Below, in pieces: positions 11,231 to 23,218 of a stretch of DNA of 64,000 bases (positions are counted from its first letter, which is position 1; each line of letters starts with the position of its first letter). This DNA comes from Carex sylvatica (Eukaryota > Streptophyta > Magnoliopsida > Poales > Cyperaceae). Below the pieces are notes generated by a model. It saw nothing but the letters and a program-made list of their open reading frames with translations, did no database searches and was not told the DNA's origin. The DNA is taken from the NCBI GenBank assembly GCA_964058845.1, contig CAXKVR010000048.1, positions 528,372 to 592,371 of the forward strand. The letters run 5' to 3'. Made by a program: the position numbers and the translations under genes.

Positions 11231-11236
11231 CGCTCC

Positions 11237-11448
11237 GAGTCCGCATCGTCTGCATTAACTCAAAAGAGAATCTTTTGAGTTAATACATCTTGACCGTCTG
11301 ATTGTAAACGGAGTTCATCCGGTCCCTGTCTATAACATAGAGTTTTTAATATTAGTGCAGATCTAATTCGCACAAATTTTAAAGCTCATTAGACAATCTA
11401 GATACATTAACTGATTCCTTTTTGAGTTAATGCAGAGGATACGAATTC
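11237..11448. mobile_element. Mutator-type MITE, 'gcattaactcaaaa' family, copy A
   Basis: 212 bp with inverted ends (left gagtccgcatcgtctgc, right the inverse of gaattcgtatcctctgc, then ttaactcaaaa on both sides). Flanking 9-mers acacgctcc and ccacgctcc match at 8 of 9 positions, consistent with a 9-bp TSD. The interior has no coding potential. Confidence 0.75.
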
Positions 11449-11631
11449 CCACGCTCCGCTGCCATTCTGCATTCTGCCAGGCGATGGCATTTACGCGTTA
11501 TCCGTAGTTCGCACTTCACACTTCGCACGTGGATTCTGCCAAGTCCTGTTTACTTGAATCAGACGATTTGTAAAGGATCAGAAACTTTCTTGTATTATTA
11601 AGAATATAACTTAAATCGCTTCATGTTAATC

Positions 11632-11648
11632 AATGGGCTCATGAAATT
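11632..11648. repeat. LINE target-site duplication, 3' side
   Basis: aatgggctcatgaaatt lies at the poly(T) edge and is matched at 16674-16690 (aatgggctcataaaatt) with one mismatch in 17 bases. Confidence 0.85.
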
Positions 11649-12040
11649 TTTTTTTTTTTTTTTTTTTGTCAAAAAGCCCGTAGACACTTACCATTAATTC
11701 AACAGTACTGTTACAGCAACAGTTAACATAGTACATGATTCAACGTATTATCCCTAATACCCTTATCCTACCGCTGCAGCCAAACCAGTAGTCTTGTACC
11801 TTGAGTCATGGCACTGGTAACAACATTCCTTCCCCTTTGTGGTCATGCATAATAAATTTTGTTGCATGCCAGTCCACTAAAAATAGAAAATGACAGAAAT
11901 TGTAAACTCCACCCACACAGTAGTCCAACCAACGCTTTGGACTACAAAGACTATCTAGAAGCAGCTGATACAAAAATACTCAAATCAGCACAGTAGCACA
12001 GCAGTTTCAGAAAAACAAATTCCCTCCCAAACAGTGTAAC

Positions 12041-12405
12041 TGTTGAAGTTACAAGCTAATACGTACAACAAAGTTCATATCTAATCCAGAAAAAAATGAA
12101 GAAGGAAATCAAATAATAATTAAATTATATTTTCCTTACTTTATTAGTTGATTTGTTTCCTAGTTGTTTGCATGGAAATATATATTGTTAGAATAGAAAG
12201 AATGAAAAAAGGAAGGAATGAGATTTGTATCCAACTAGAGTCGTAGGGGCTAGCTTATATATCGGCCCTTGGTCTCTCTGTAGAAAAAAAAATATGTAAG
12301 AAAAAAATATATATATTTGATTGAAATAAACAAAGGGAGGAAATGGAGATTCATGTGAGTGATTGTGTTCTTGTCCTTTGTTATATTATTCTAATAATTT
12401 TGACA
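12041..12405 (+). repeat. copia LTR, copy 1
   Basis: 365 bp starting tgttgaagtt and ending ttttgaca, directly followed by tggtatcagagc, the primer-binding site matching initiator-Met tRNA. It closely matches 15091-15455, with scattered substitutions and small indels. Confidence 0.93.
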
Positions 12406-12417
12406 TGGTATCAGAGC
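12406..12417 (+). other. primer-binding site (initiator-Met tRNA)
   Basis: tggtatcagagc directly follows the LTR, the usual position and sequence in plant copia elements. An identical site follows the second LTR at 15456. Confidence 0.9.
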
Positions 12418-12479
12418 GGTGATCGATCCAAAAATCTCAACATTCCAAGACCTCACCAATAATGTCTCTCTTTTTTATC

Positions 12480-15077
12480 ATGAGTGAACCTGAAGCTAGA
12501 TCTTACTACTCACGAGATGAGAACACAGCAGCATTGTTAAAAAAATTAACCCAACTTGTTGCACTACAACAAACTCAAATTATGACCATTCAACTTGATG
12601 GTGTGAATTCGGCTCAACCAGAAACGAGTTTTCAGCAAGGAATTCATAGTGCAGTTCAGGCGAAAAATGTGTTTTCTTGGGATTCGATAAACATCAAAAA
12701 TGATATAAATGTTATAATTCAAACACGAAATTTTTTTTACAACTATGGATGTCACATTTTTAGAAGGTGAGTATTTTTTTAAACAAATCAAAAGTCTAAT
12801 TCAGGAGGAGAATCAGATAAAATTAAATTTCTCTGATTTACATTTCTTAAATGAGAACTATGCCCACAATATGCCTCCTTCCGAAAATATAAATCATGCC
12901 GAAAATACAAATCCTGCCGAAAATCCTATTACCGAAAATACAAACCAAGCAATAAATCCATATGCTGCTGAAGATATTCCTATTTCCGAAAATACAATTC
13001 AAGGATCAAATCCATATGCTGCCAAAAATCTACCTATTGCCGAAAATACAAAATCAAGCCATATGCTACCAAATCTCATTCCTACCGAAAATAAAAATCA
13101 AGCAAACCAAAATCCTACCGAATTTTTTAACACTATCGAATTTGGAAATCAGTCAAATTAGAGCCATGACTCAATTCGGATCATCCAAACATATCCAATT
13201 CGGATCATCCAACATGACCCAGTTATTGCCGAAAGATCTGATCTAAACCTAATACAGCAGAGCGAACCTAATTTTTAGACAGAGCTAAATGATGCAATAA
13301 TACAATCCAACCAAGTATCACATGGGCCAAGATCTCCTGAGAATATTTCGGAGGTAAGTGCTACTAACACTCTCTGTAAATTACCATCTAAAAATAACCG
13401 AGAAAAATCACCAAAACGGTACGTTATGGAAGATGGAACAAGTGAGGAAGTAAGATATCCCATTGCTAATTATACAACCACTAAAAAATTATCAAAACCT
13501 TTGAAAGCCTTTGTGAACTAGATATCTTCGATAAATGTACTAGAAAAAGTAGAAGAAGCGTTAAAAGACCATAATTGGGTAAAAGCAATGAAAGAAGAAA
13601 TGGATGCATTAGAGAAGAATGGTACTTGAAAATTAGTAACATTACCATAATGGAAGAAAACAGTCGGGTGCAAATGGGTATATACTATAAAGTACAATGC
13701 AGAGGAAAAAATTGAGAGATACAAAACAAGATTAGTTGCAAAAGGATATACACAAACGTATGGTGTTGATTTTCAGGAAACATTCTCACCTGCTGCAAAA
13801 TTAAATTATGTCCGAGTTCTTTTATCTCTTGCAGCAAATCTAGACTGGCCACTACATCAATTTGATGTTAAGAATGCATTTTTGCATGGTGATCTAAAGG
13901 AGGAGATTTACATGGATATCCCACCTGAATATTGGTATCTGAAAACAACTACGAAAGTATGTAAGTTGGAGAGAGCACTCTATGGGTTGAAACAATCACC
14001 AAGAGTGTGGTTCGATCGATTTTGTCAGGCAATGTGTCAGGCAATGAAAGGTTATGGGTACACCCAGAGTGAATCTGACCACACGATGTTCTTTAAAAAA
14101 TGTCAAGGTAAGATATATGTGTTAATAATTTATGTTGATGATATAATTATTACAGGAGATGATCATATGGAGATAAAAGAATTAGAAGCTAGGTTGTCAA
14201 AATAATTTGAAATGAAAAATTTGGGTGGTTTGAAATATTTTCTTAGAATAAAAGTATCACGCAACAAAGAAGGTATATTTCTCTCTCAAAGAAAATACAT
14301 ACTTGATCTTCTAACTGAAGTTGGAATGATAGATTGTAAACCAGTCGATACACCCATGGTTCAAAATTTGAAACTAGATATAGACCCAGATGGAAAATCT
14401 GAAAATAAGGAAAGGTATCATAAATTAGTTGGGAAATTAATTTATTTGTCTTATACTAGACCTGACATAGCTTATGAGGTAAGTGTTGTTAGTCGATTTA
14501 TGCATTCTCCAAGCAGAGAGCACATGGAGGCAGTAGTAAGAATCTTGAGGTATCTGAAGGGTGCACCTGGAAGAGGAATATTTTATTGAAAAAACCAACA
14601 CATGAATATAACCGATTACTGTGACGCTGACTGGGCTAGATGTGTGGTTGATAGAAGATCTATCACTAGATATTTCACCTTTGTAGGTGGAAACTTGATA
14701 ACCTGGAAGAGTAAAAAATAAAATATAGTGACACTCTCTAGTGCTGAGGCTGAATTTCGAGGAATGGTGAAAGGTATTTGTGAATTGTTGTGGTTGAGAA
14801 AACCACTAACAGAATTAGATTTTGAACCCTGTGCTGAAATGAAACTTTTTTGTGATAATAAAGCTGCGATATATCTCATAATTCAGTGCAACATGACAAA
14901 ACAAAGCATATTGAAGTGGATAGGTATTTCATCAAAGAGAAATTGGACTCGAAGATTATTTCAATGCCATTCGTGAGATCACACGAACAGTTGGCAGATA
15001 TGCTCACAAAGGCGATATCAAGCAGGGCATTCGATGAATCTCTATCGAAACTTGGTATGACAGATATCTATGTATGA
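12480..15077 (+). pseudogene. copia polyprotein A (gag start, integrase tail, RT, RNase H), broken
   Basis: The gag-like start (MSEPEARSY, 12480) runs about 60 residues. An internal deletion near 12670 then joins it to the integrase C-terminal region (MDVTFLEGEYFF near 12745) and an Asn/Glu-rich linker. Reverse transcriptase follows from about 13530 (FDVKNAFLHGDL, LYGLKQSPR, YVDDIIITGDD) and RNase H from about 14600 (DADWA, SSAEAEF, ending near 15077). Protease and the integrase core are missing. Several stops and frame changes (for example near 13518, 13630, 14203, 14588, 14720 and 14885) break it, so it cannot make a functional polyprotein. Confidence 0.92.
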
Positions 15078-15090
15078 GCTTGAAGGAGAG
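15078..15090 (+). other. copia polypurine tract
   Basis: gcttgaaggagag directly precedes the second LTR, the usual place for the plus-strand primer. Confidence 0.7.
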
Positions 15091-15455
15091 TGTTGAAGTT
15101 ACAATCTAATACGTACAACAAAGTTCACATCTGATCCAGAAGAAAATGAAGAAGGAAATCAAGCAATAATTAAATTATATTTTCCTTACTTTATTAGTTG
15201 ATTTGTTTCCTAGTTGTTTGTATGGAAATATATATATTGTTAGAATAGAAAGAATGAAAAAAAGGAAGGAATGAGATTTGTATCCAACTAGAGTCGCAGG
15301 GGTTAGCTTATATATCGGCCCTTGGTCTCTCTGTAGAAAAAAAAATATGTAAGAAAAAATATATATTTGATTGAAATAAACAAAGGGAGGGAATGGAGAT
15401 TCATGGGAGTGATTGTGTTCTTGTTCTTTGTTATTTTATTATAATAATTTTAACA
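15091..15455 (+). repeat. copia LTR, copy 2
   Basis: 365 bp, tgttgaagtt to ttttaaca. The terminal tg...ca is kept and a primer-binding site follows. The differences from copy 1 show the element is not recent. Confidence 0.93.
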
Positions 15456-15530
15456 TGGTATCAGAGCGGTGATCGATCCAAAAGCCTCAACATTCCAAGA
15501 CCTCACCAATAATATCTCCCTTTTTTTATC

Positions 15531-16283
15531 ATGAGTGAACCTGAAGCTAGATCTTACTCCTCACGAGATGAGAACACAGTAGCATTGTTGGAAAAATTAA
15601 CCCAACTTGTTGCACTACAACAAACTCAAATTATGGCCACTCAACAATTAACCCAACTTGTTGCACTACAACAAACCCAAATTACGGCCATTCAACTTGC
15701 TGGTGTGAATTCGGCTCAACCAGAAATGGGTTTTCAGCAAGGGATTCATGGTGCAGTTCAGGCCAAAACCAGCTATGGGTCAAGATCTATTGTCCTTCAT
15801 GCTGCAGATAGTTCCAGCAACTCGGGTAACAAAGAATGGGTCATTGACTCAGGAGCTTCCGAACACATGACATTTTCTGAAAAAAGATTTTATGGTGAGA
15901 AAGAAAACAAAAAAAGGATGGTATTTTTAATGCGAATGAAATTGCGTATCCGGTAAACGGGGCAGGAATTGTACATATTTCTAAAACTCTTACTCTTGAA
16001 AACACCTTGCTAGTGCCATCTTTATCTACAAAATTGATTTATATTGGACAATTAACAAAAGAACAAAATTGTGTAGCTCTCATGTTTCTTAATCATTGTA
16101 TTTTTTAGGATATTCTCACTAAGGAGATTATTGGCCGTGGTACTAAGTGAGATGGATTGTATTACTTGGAGGAGATGAATACTGAAACTCATTTATGTCA
16201 AAAACCGATTCAAAACAATTGAGAGAGCAAATTTTGTTATGACATAGGAGATTAGGGCATCCCTCGTTTGGATACATGAGAAA
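15531..16283 (+). pseudogene. copia polyprotein B (gag, protease, pre-integrase), truncated
   Basis: It starts MSEPEARSY like body A, then has an internal duplication (LTQLVALQQTQI twice) and the aspartic protease motif WVIDSGASEHMTF near residue 105. After a frame change near 15920 it reads through a recognisable pre-integrase region (HRRLGHPSFGYMRKL near 16240-16280), where a tryptophan codon typical of the motif appears as TGA. It breaks off at about 16283 against the LINE sequence. Most of gag, the integrase and RT are absent. Confidence 0.85.
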
Positions 16284-16673
16284 ACTCTCACCTCATAGTC
16301 GACAGAGTATGCACCAGTTGCTACGAGTCAGTGAGGAATACACAGTTGTCAATGCGCATAGCAGCAGCTTGCTCCATCGCATGCCACATGGCCAGTGCCT
16401 CCATATGAAAAGCCGAAAACCCCTTACTTGCTTGACAGCCACACTGCACTAGCGCCTCCTCCTTTTTGAAAACATAAGTAATACCTCCTGTGTATCCAGA
16501 TTTGGTTTCATCATATGACCCATCTACCCAGCAAATAAATTCGGACTGGTGTACCTACAGGGGCAAGTGAGAATCGGATGTTGTATCTCTAATAATATGA
16601 TCATGCCGAATTGAGCAACTCCCTTTGCACGACATGGCACTGATCTCCACCTGCATATCCTGCACAAAACTAA
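16284..16673 (-). pseudogene. LINE RNase H domain fragment (RVT_3 type)
   Basis: On the minus strand the frame reads ICWVDGSYDETKSGYTGG, then SAFHMEALAMWHAMEQAAA and CVFLTDS. The D, E and D of an RNase H active site are in the right order and spacing for the C-terminal RNase H of plant LINEs. Stops interrupt it (one about 4 codons upstream of HQSEF, one after LTDS). It is followed on the minus strand by copia sequence and then the LINE tail at 12040-11649. Confidence 0.82.
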
Positions 16674-16690
16674 AATGGGCTCATAAAATT

Positions 16691-17400
16691 GTAACGGTAC
16701 GGTGTCATAGAACCATACGCAGCTTAATTAGGATTTTATGTATATATAAATAAGTAGTGAATCGGGTTCAAATTTATTAATTAATCAACTACTATATAAA
16801 AAAATAATATCATAACTTATTATTTCTAATATTCTGATTTTGAGTTTCTAATATTTTGACTTTTAATTCTAATTTTAAAAAATAATTCAAATTACATATC
16901 CATAAGTTTTGTCAAATCCAGTTGCCTGGGTCCGTTGATCCGGATTTTATGTTTATAACATTAGAAATTCAGTAAAATGTCATGATTTTTATAGAACCAT
17001 ACGCAACTTGGAATTTATGTTTACAATGTTAGAAATTCAATTGAGTATAGTGTTACAATTCAATTTTAATTCTTATCTGAATTAAAATTTATGTGTAAAA
17101 TTAAATTTAAGATAAAATTACCACTAACAGAACAGTAAAAGTTTTGCATAACACTAGCCATAATTTTTGTTCTCTTCTCTTAGTTTAATCCATGTTTAAT
17201 TTCATAAATGAAGATATTAATATCGGCTCAAATAACGTTGTATGTTGAATATTTCCAACACTTTAGTTTATATAATAATTAAATAGTAGTATTATAGTCT
17301 TTTGTAGGGGAACTTTAATATAAAATAAATGCAAATAAAAATTAAATTTAAATTTGATTTAAATAGTATGTGTGACATGGGATATATCCAACAAACTAAA
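16691..17400. other. AT-rich intergenic sequence
   Basis: No gene, TIR pair or repeat array seen. Confidence 0.5.
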
Positions 17401-17640
17401 ACTACGTTTGGATGAAACATAGAATAGTTCGGAATAGTATGCTAACTCTAAATTCGAAATAGCCGCTAACTAAATACTTCAATGGAATAGCGAAATAGCA
17501 GCTAACTCGAGCTATTTCTTGTGTTGAGAATAGCATTTTTTTCATCCAAATGTGAAATAGTGAGAATAGCATGCTAGAAATAGCAGCTATTCTTACTAAC
17601 CCTACTATTCCTTGGCACCCAAACGCACCCAAAATGAACT
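17401..17640. repeat. possible MITE rich in aatagc words
   Basis: The block runs from acgtttggatgaaac to cacccaaacgcaccc and repeats gaatagcatgctaa/aatagcagctaa words in both orientations. The open frame over it on the minus strand (17402-17632) looks like repeat sequence. No target duplication resolved. Confidence 0.35.
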
Positions 17641-18339
17641 GTTTGGCGCTTTTTGAGTGGTATGGATTTTAGCAATCATTTCTCATAGTCACGGCATGTC
17701 CAAATGGATGCCTAGTACACTAGTGATTGGGTCTAGATCTCCTAAACTAACTCAATGTTTGGATTTTAGATTGGAATTGTCTGATTCGAATCCGTCGCTT
17801 AACATTGCTTCGCGATTCGAAATTATTTTCCAGAATGTGTGCACTCTACTTCGGATAAATTATCACGTATTTGAATCAGACGATCTCAATTTAAAATCCA
17901 AAAATTAAGTTACTTCACTAGATTTGAATTCGTAGTAATTCAGAATTCAGGTGATGCCAGTTTTACAAGCAATATTATGTTATTAAAATAAAGTTGATTT
18001 TTGACGAACATGAATAAAGTGAGTTTTATGGCCGATTATTTGAAATTTTACACATAATTTTGTCTCCCTCACTAGTGTACTAGGCATCACTATTGATTTT
18101 TAGGAAAAAAAATTATATTATTTGTTAATAAAAGGATTAAAATTTTATTTTTGATATCCAGCTAAGACCAATCTATGCAATTTCAATTTACATCCTTGTT
18201 ATGATATATGTCAACATCTCTTAAATGCATACTTCCTTTCAATGTCCGCCTTAATTACTAAATAACAAATTATTGTCCGAAATGATAACATAAACTGACA
18301 GTAGTTGGTGTTCTATTAAAACTATTTTTTTTGCATGGA
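17641..18339. other. AT-rich intergenic sequence
   Basis: No gene supported. The frame at 17657-17908 has no recognisable motif and no conserved context. Confidence 0.5.
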
Positions 18340-18740
18340 TACAGGTACGGATATCGTATTGGATATGATATGGATACGATAATACGGCAATTTTAAAAAA
18401 CATAGATACGATACGTCTATTATATATTTTTTTTATTATTTTAATTATAATATCAATTGAACAATTGTATATATAAATTAATTATTAAAAATTATGGGGA
18501 GGAGATGATACTATAACGCAACTTTAGATTAAATAAAAAAGTAACTGGTTTCAACTCTAGGTTCGGTGCGCTGTGCATGGGTCTACGAGGGGTATGGCCG
18601 TATCCGAGTGCGTATCCAGACAGATAACGCCGTATCCGACTGTGTCAACACGTATCGGAGACTGTATCAGGTGGTAAAGGATACGTCAGCTCATCCGATA
18701 CGGATACGGAGTCAATATTGAAGTATCCGAGTAACATAGA
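18340..18740. repeat. degenerate gatacgg/gtatccg low-complexity repeat
   Basis: Two clusters of ggatacgat/gtatccgat words flank about 150 bp of AT-rich sequence. The arrangement resembles the cacggcacg block at 10.8 kb and the gtatccg element at 28.0 kb. Confidence 0.5.
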
Positions 18741-19356
18741 CTAAAACTTTTTTTTTTTTTAAGTAAAATTGAAAATCAAGTCACCTAACTGTTTAATACT
18801 CTTGTTATTTTTTTGATAGTCTTCGTTAACTACAATATTTATTTTTTAAACTTTGATATATACATATATATTTAAATTTTATTTAAAGAGCCTTAGAACT
18901 GATACCCCACGCTTAGAGGTGTGTTTGCTGATTAATTTGGTTCAAATAAAATTTGTCATTCTTTTGGTTTATCAAATGTAAACAAATTGAATGAATAAAT
19001 CTATCAGCTGAATAAAAGTAGAACCAAACAAACCGTTTAGATTAAACCGATTCAGTATTTAAAAAACTCATGATTATAAAAACAATAAAGCAAGTTTAAT
19101 TAATAAAATAAAGCAAGTTGAACTAATCAAATAACTAAAAACAATTAAACAATCATAATCTCTGATAGTGATTGGGACAATCAATAAACCAAATAACTAA
19201 GTGTCTTGTTGGGATGTCAATAGTTCATCCGATCCTATTCGATTGGAAAATGACCTAATTTCTGTTTTATTTATTTATTTCTATAATAAAATAAAAGAGA
19301 AATGAACGTGTCCAATTCTCAACTAAAGAAAAAGAGTAGTATGAAAAATAAAATAT
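18741..19356. other. AT-rich intergenic sequence
   Basis: No gene or clear repeat boundary seen. Confidence 0.5.
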
Positions 19357-19680
19357 CCGAATTTTTTATTAATATTAAAAAAATATATAAAATTTTAGAA
19401 ACTATCCAAGTTTTCTTGTCTTTTCGAAATCTACCCAAGTATTAATTTTAATATGAAAAGTAAATAAATTATAAATATTTCTATTTAGCTAAAATTATAG
19501 CGGTTTTTTTTTGAAGCAGCAAAAAAAATTTACGGTTTAGAATTTCAAAACAGCAAAAAAATTTGCAATTCAGTCTAAAACTGCAAAAAAAAATTGCGGT
19601 ATGAGTAGATTTCGAAATAACGCAAAAACCTAGATAGTTTCTGAAATTTCATATTTTTTTTTGGATATTAATAATTTTGG
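19357..19680. mobile_element. degenerate short MULE-type element
   Basis: 324 bp with inverted arms of about 80 bp (left from ccgaattttttatt, right the inverse of ccaaaattattaata, both reaching aaactatc). The outer ccgaattttt and following A/T blocks resemble the end of the palindromic MULE at 51662. No intact TSD was found, so the exact ends are uncertain. Confidence 0.5.
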
Positions 19681-20239
19681 GGAAAAATTACTAGTATTCA
19701 AATTTTTTTTTTTTTCAAATAGTAAAATTCATGATATTTAAAGTAACTTTTCTTTAAAATGTTGTTAGGTTGGGTTGACCCGTGACCCGATATCAGATTT
19801 GGTCGGATCACCCGTCTAACCGGTTTTTTTTTTTTAGAAAAAAATAGAGTTGTAGTCCTCAAATTTTATTAATTACACTATCAAAAGAGTCGGAAGTTAT
19901 ATTTTAAAAAATTTAAGAAAAGAAAAAAAGGAAAAAGTGTAGTGTCAGTTTAATCGGTCTGAAGAGTAATAATACAAAACGATTTAAAATTTGGACATTC
20001 CTAATCTCATACAATTTAAAATTTTAATAACAAACTTAAACTATTCATTTGACTAAAATTTCTCCAACAATCAAGAATATTTCAAATCTTAACGTGTAAA
20101 GTGTCAGGTGAATTTCAGCTAATTTTTTTATATGGATTTATTTTAAAAATATCAATATATAGATTAAAGACAAAGACCTTGGTAGAACGTGGCTACAAGT
20201 CTGGTTCATTTCTAGTTCTGCACGGTACTTTTCGGTAGG

Positions 20240-20684
20240 GATGCTCAAACGGTTTGGTTTGTTTGGTTTTTAATCGGACTAGAAAATTTTAGTTTAAATG
20301 AATTAGTTCGGTTGAAATTTTGAATAATTTCGGTTAAATGGTTTGTTTCGGATTAGACATCTCAAAACTGACTAAACCGAATCGACTAGTTTATATTAGT
20401 TCGACTGTAATTTTATTTGTGTTATAATGATTTCATTAAACTAAACAAAATCAAACTTTATGTATGACAATGTATTATTTTAATTAATTATGGTACTAAT
20501 AGGTTTACTTCGATTTGAACCGAACAAACTGAAATTTACTTCGGTTTGTTCGGTTCGGTTCGGTTCTTAATCGGTTGATAGGTTTAATCGGTTTGGTTCG
20601 GTTCTATTTTTGAAAACCAAAAAAAAGTTTGATTTGATCATTTTACTTCTATTTGAACCGAACTGACCGTTTGAATACCCCTAC
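20240..20684. mobile_element. possible hAT-like MITE with ggttcgg repeats
   Basis: The ends are inverted (gtagggatgctcaaacggt at left; the inverse of gtaggggtattcaaacggt at right). Flanking 8-mers cttttcgg and ctttttgt agree at 6 of 8, which fits a decayed hAT-type duplication. The interior is rich in cggttcggttcgg words. Confidence 0.5.
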
Positions 20685-20692
20685 TTTTTGTG

Positions 20693-20880
20693 GAATTCGT
20701 ATCAGCTGCATTAACTCAGAAGGGAATCTTTTGAGTTAATGTATCTCGACTATCCAATCTATTTTTAAGATTTGTGAAAACTAGATGTACACTAATATTA
20801 AAGGGTCCCTAATGTTATAGACATGAATCAGATTAGCTCCGTTTAAAATTAAACGATTGAAATTCATTAACTCAAAATAT
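20693..20880. repeat. truncated copy of the 'gcattaactcaaaa' MITE
   Basis: It starts gaattcgtatcagctgcatt, matching copies at 11237 and 50930. The right terminus is missing, probably displaced by the next element at 20881. Confidence 0.6.
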
Positions 20881-21078
20881 AGGAGTAGGTCTGATGGGCA
20901 TTGGACCTACTTTTAGGTTTAATTAGCTCTATCACCATACGATTAGTATTAAGATCTGTGCGCATGAAAATTGATAAAACTCATACGGATTTTAATACGG
21001 AGCGCACGATTCTTGATAAAATTGGATGGCTAGATCACCCATCGAACCAAAGTAGGTTCAATGGGCATCGGACCTACT
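20881..21078. mobile_element. small hairpin MITE with ggagtaggtc ends
   Basis: About 198 bp. The left end ggagtaggtctgatgggc and right end gggcatcggacctactcc are inverse over about 30 bases. The open frame at 20901-21107 lies on it and is not taken as a gene. No TSD resolved. Confidence 0.6.
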
Positions 21079-21080
21079 CC

Positions 21081-22205
21081 GAAGTGGATCCGCATTCCTT
21101 TTCGTGAACTTGTGAAGTTGTTAGACAAAATAATTATTGATAAGATTGTGTGAGGAGAATGTCAACCCTCGTGAGTCGTGACGCACCACACATCAGGCAC
21201 TAATCACCGAATGGAGAATTGGAGGATATTTTATTAGTTTTAGAAATTCAAAACAAAAAAAAATGAAATTATTTTTAATTGCATCCATTGATGGGACCGG
21301 TTCAGTTCTATTTAAATGCTTAAAATAAGATTAAAACATAAAGTGGTATACTTAACAAATAACAAGGGATTAGGCCATCTCTAGCTCTAAAGGCCATGCC
21401 GACAGACCCCGTTTCAAAATAAAGAAAACAAAAGATGGGATTTTTGTATGGAAAGAATTGGAAAAGAGGCAAGCGCACGATCTCTTTGATGTAGAGTTGT
21501 AGACTGTAGAAGCAATCACTAACCGTTGGAGAAGGGAAAAGGATGTTCACTTCTTCAGATACCTCTTCCTCTACGTTCAAATTTTGAATAAATACCTTCC
21601 CTTCCCTTCTTCATTTTTCCAATTTATTTTATAAACCATAATTAAAAATAATAATTTATGAAACCAACGTGATTATATATATATATATATTTTTTTTTTC
21701 TTACAAAAATTATAAGAACTGAAAAATACATCGTCGGCGTCAAATTAATTCCAATAATTTTTTTATATTTGATTTTTGTATCTTTAAATACCAAAATAAT
21801 TTCTTCTGATATTTTTTACTATATCATGGTCTACGTCCACAAAAAAGTGTATACTATTATGCAGAACAAATTTTGTTCTTTTCTCTAAATATTTAAATAG
21901 CACTTGGGATGAATTTTCTTTGCAGGATGACTATAAAATGTTCAGAAATTCATGATTGTGACACATCATTTGAAGCAATTAAAAAAAAATTCATGATTGT
22001 GATACATCACTTGGGACCAAACTTTTTTAACTGGTCTAACACATATAATAAATTACACGCGACATAACAAAATAATAACCTTGACCAATTTGCATGATCA
22101 CGTTTTTTTTAATATTTTATATGGCCTATTTGGTAATACGTGTTGAATCAAAATCTTTTCTTCTTTCTGCATTGCCCCGAAATTAGAGTATTAGACAATC
22201 CTTAG
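21081..22205. other. AT-rich intergenic sequence
   Basis: No gene supported. A (TA)n run lies near 21676. Confidence 0.5.
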
Positions 22206-22210
22206 CACTA

Positions 22211-22352
22211 AGAGTCTGTTCGGCTGTCACTGTATTTGTGAAAAAAAAATTTACGTAATTTTTTTTTTTCACACACAGTGTTTCGCTTATTCAAATTGAA
22301 TTCGAATTCAAGCCTATTTTCATTCTCGCCTGACAGCTGAACATGTCCTAAA
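22211..22352. repeat. possible short MITE
   Basis: gtctgttcggctgtcac at left is the approximate inverse of gacagctgaacatgtcct at right, about 140 bp apart. Boundaries and TSD are unresolved. Confidence 0.4.
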
Positions 22353-23218
22353 TTTTTTTATAATGGTGTCTGCCTTTATGTTTAGAAATAAAAGAACAAT
22401 TTTTGTGAAAGTGTGTATAACATAGCAAATTTTTGTTTAAAATATTAAAATTGCTTCCATATATTTAATTTGTACTTGGAGCTAATCCTGTTATATTGAT
22501 TTATAATTTGATCTTTTTTTAGAATTGAATTGACGAGTAGATAATCCTAATCTTATGTTCTAAATTTTATAAATCCAATTTTTTTTTGTTAGATGTTTGG
22601 TACCGAAATCAGTCCAATTACACAATTGGAACTTGATTCTACCGAATTAGAAAATAAAATAAAATAGTAGCAGTGTAATTTTACACACCTTTAGATTTCA
22701 GATTCTCTGAGACCGGATAAAAATAATCTATAATAAAACACTCAACAAAAACGTAGGTCCGAGGAGACTGAGAGTCAGTAAAACGGGTTGAAGTTACGAC
22801 TTGTTACACTGAAGATTCTTTACGGATACATAGCATTTATGTTTCTCCATGTTAAAAGTAAGAAAACAAAGTTATCGAATGGCATTCACCAGAGTAGCCC
22901 AACCCAACCCAACCCCACTTTAAATTCCGACATAATTCTCTCTCTCCCACATCAATCCCCCACGCTCTCCACGCTCGCCTGAGGGAGCACCAATCGCCCA
23001 CCCACTCTCTCTCTCTCTCTACTCTCTTCCCTCAGTCGTTTGTTTCTCTCGCCTCTAGAATACAACAACACCTTGTCTCTCTCTAAACGGGGAAAACAGT
23101 TTTTTTTTTTTGTGGGTTTGCGGCGCAAGAAGCCCATTTTCTCTTTATTCGCACTAAGCAAGAGTGTTTATACTATTACAAGTTACAACCAACAAAATCG
23201 CTATCATCTTTCTCTCTC
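22353..23218 (+). promoter_or_regulatory. upstream region of the TBL gene
   Basis: Non-coding. From about 22935 to 23100 it is strongly pyrimidine-rich ((CT)n and T runs), as in many plant leaders, so the transcript probably starts in or before it. No convincing TATA box was seen. Confidence 0.4.

Larger units (their letters stand above)
12041..16283 (+). mobile_element. rearranged Ty1/copia retrotransposon: LTR, internal A, LTR, internal B
   Basis: Two 365-bp LTRs flank an internally deleted body (A). The second LTR is followed by a second primer-binding site and a different, truncated body (B). A keeps the start of gag and everything from the integrase C-terminus to RNase H. B keeps gag, protease and the pre-integrase domain. 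Each half therefore largely lacks what the other has, as expected of unequal recombination between related copies followed by 3' truncation. No third LTR and no copia TSD are visible. Confidence 0.85.
11649..16673 (-). mobile_element. 5'-truncated LINE (RNase H to poly(A)), interrupted by a copia element
   Basis: On the minus strand the LINE begins at 16673 inside its RNase H region, runs to 16284, is interrupted by copia sequence (12041-16283), resumes at 12040 as 3' sequence and ends in a poly(A) tail (poly(T) on the plus strand from 11649 to about 11667). A 17-bp TSD with one mismatch flanks the whole. 5' truncation, a poly(A) tail and a long TSD are the marks of target-primed reverse transcription. 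Confidence 0.85.
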
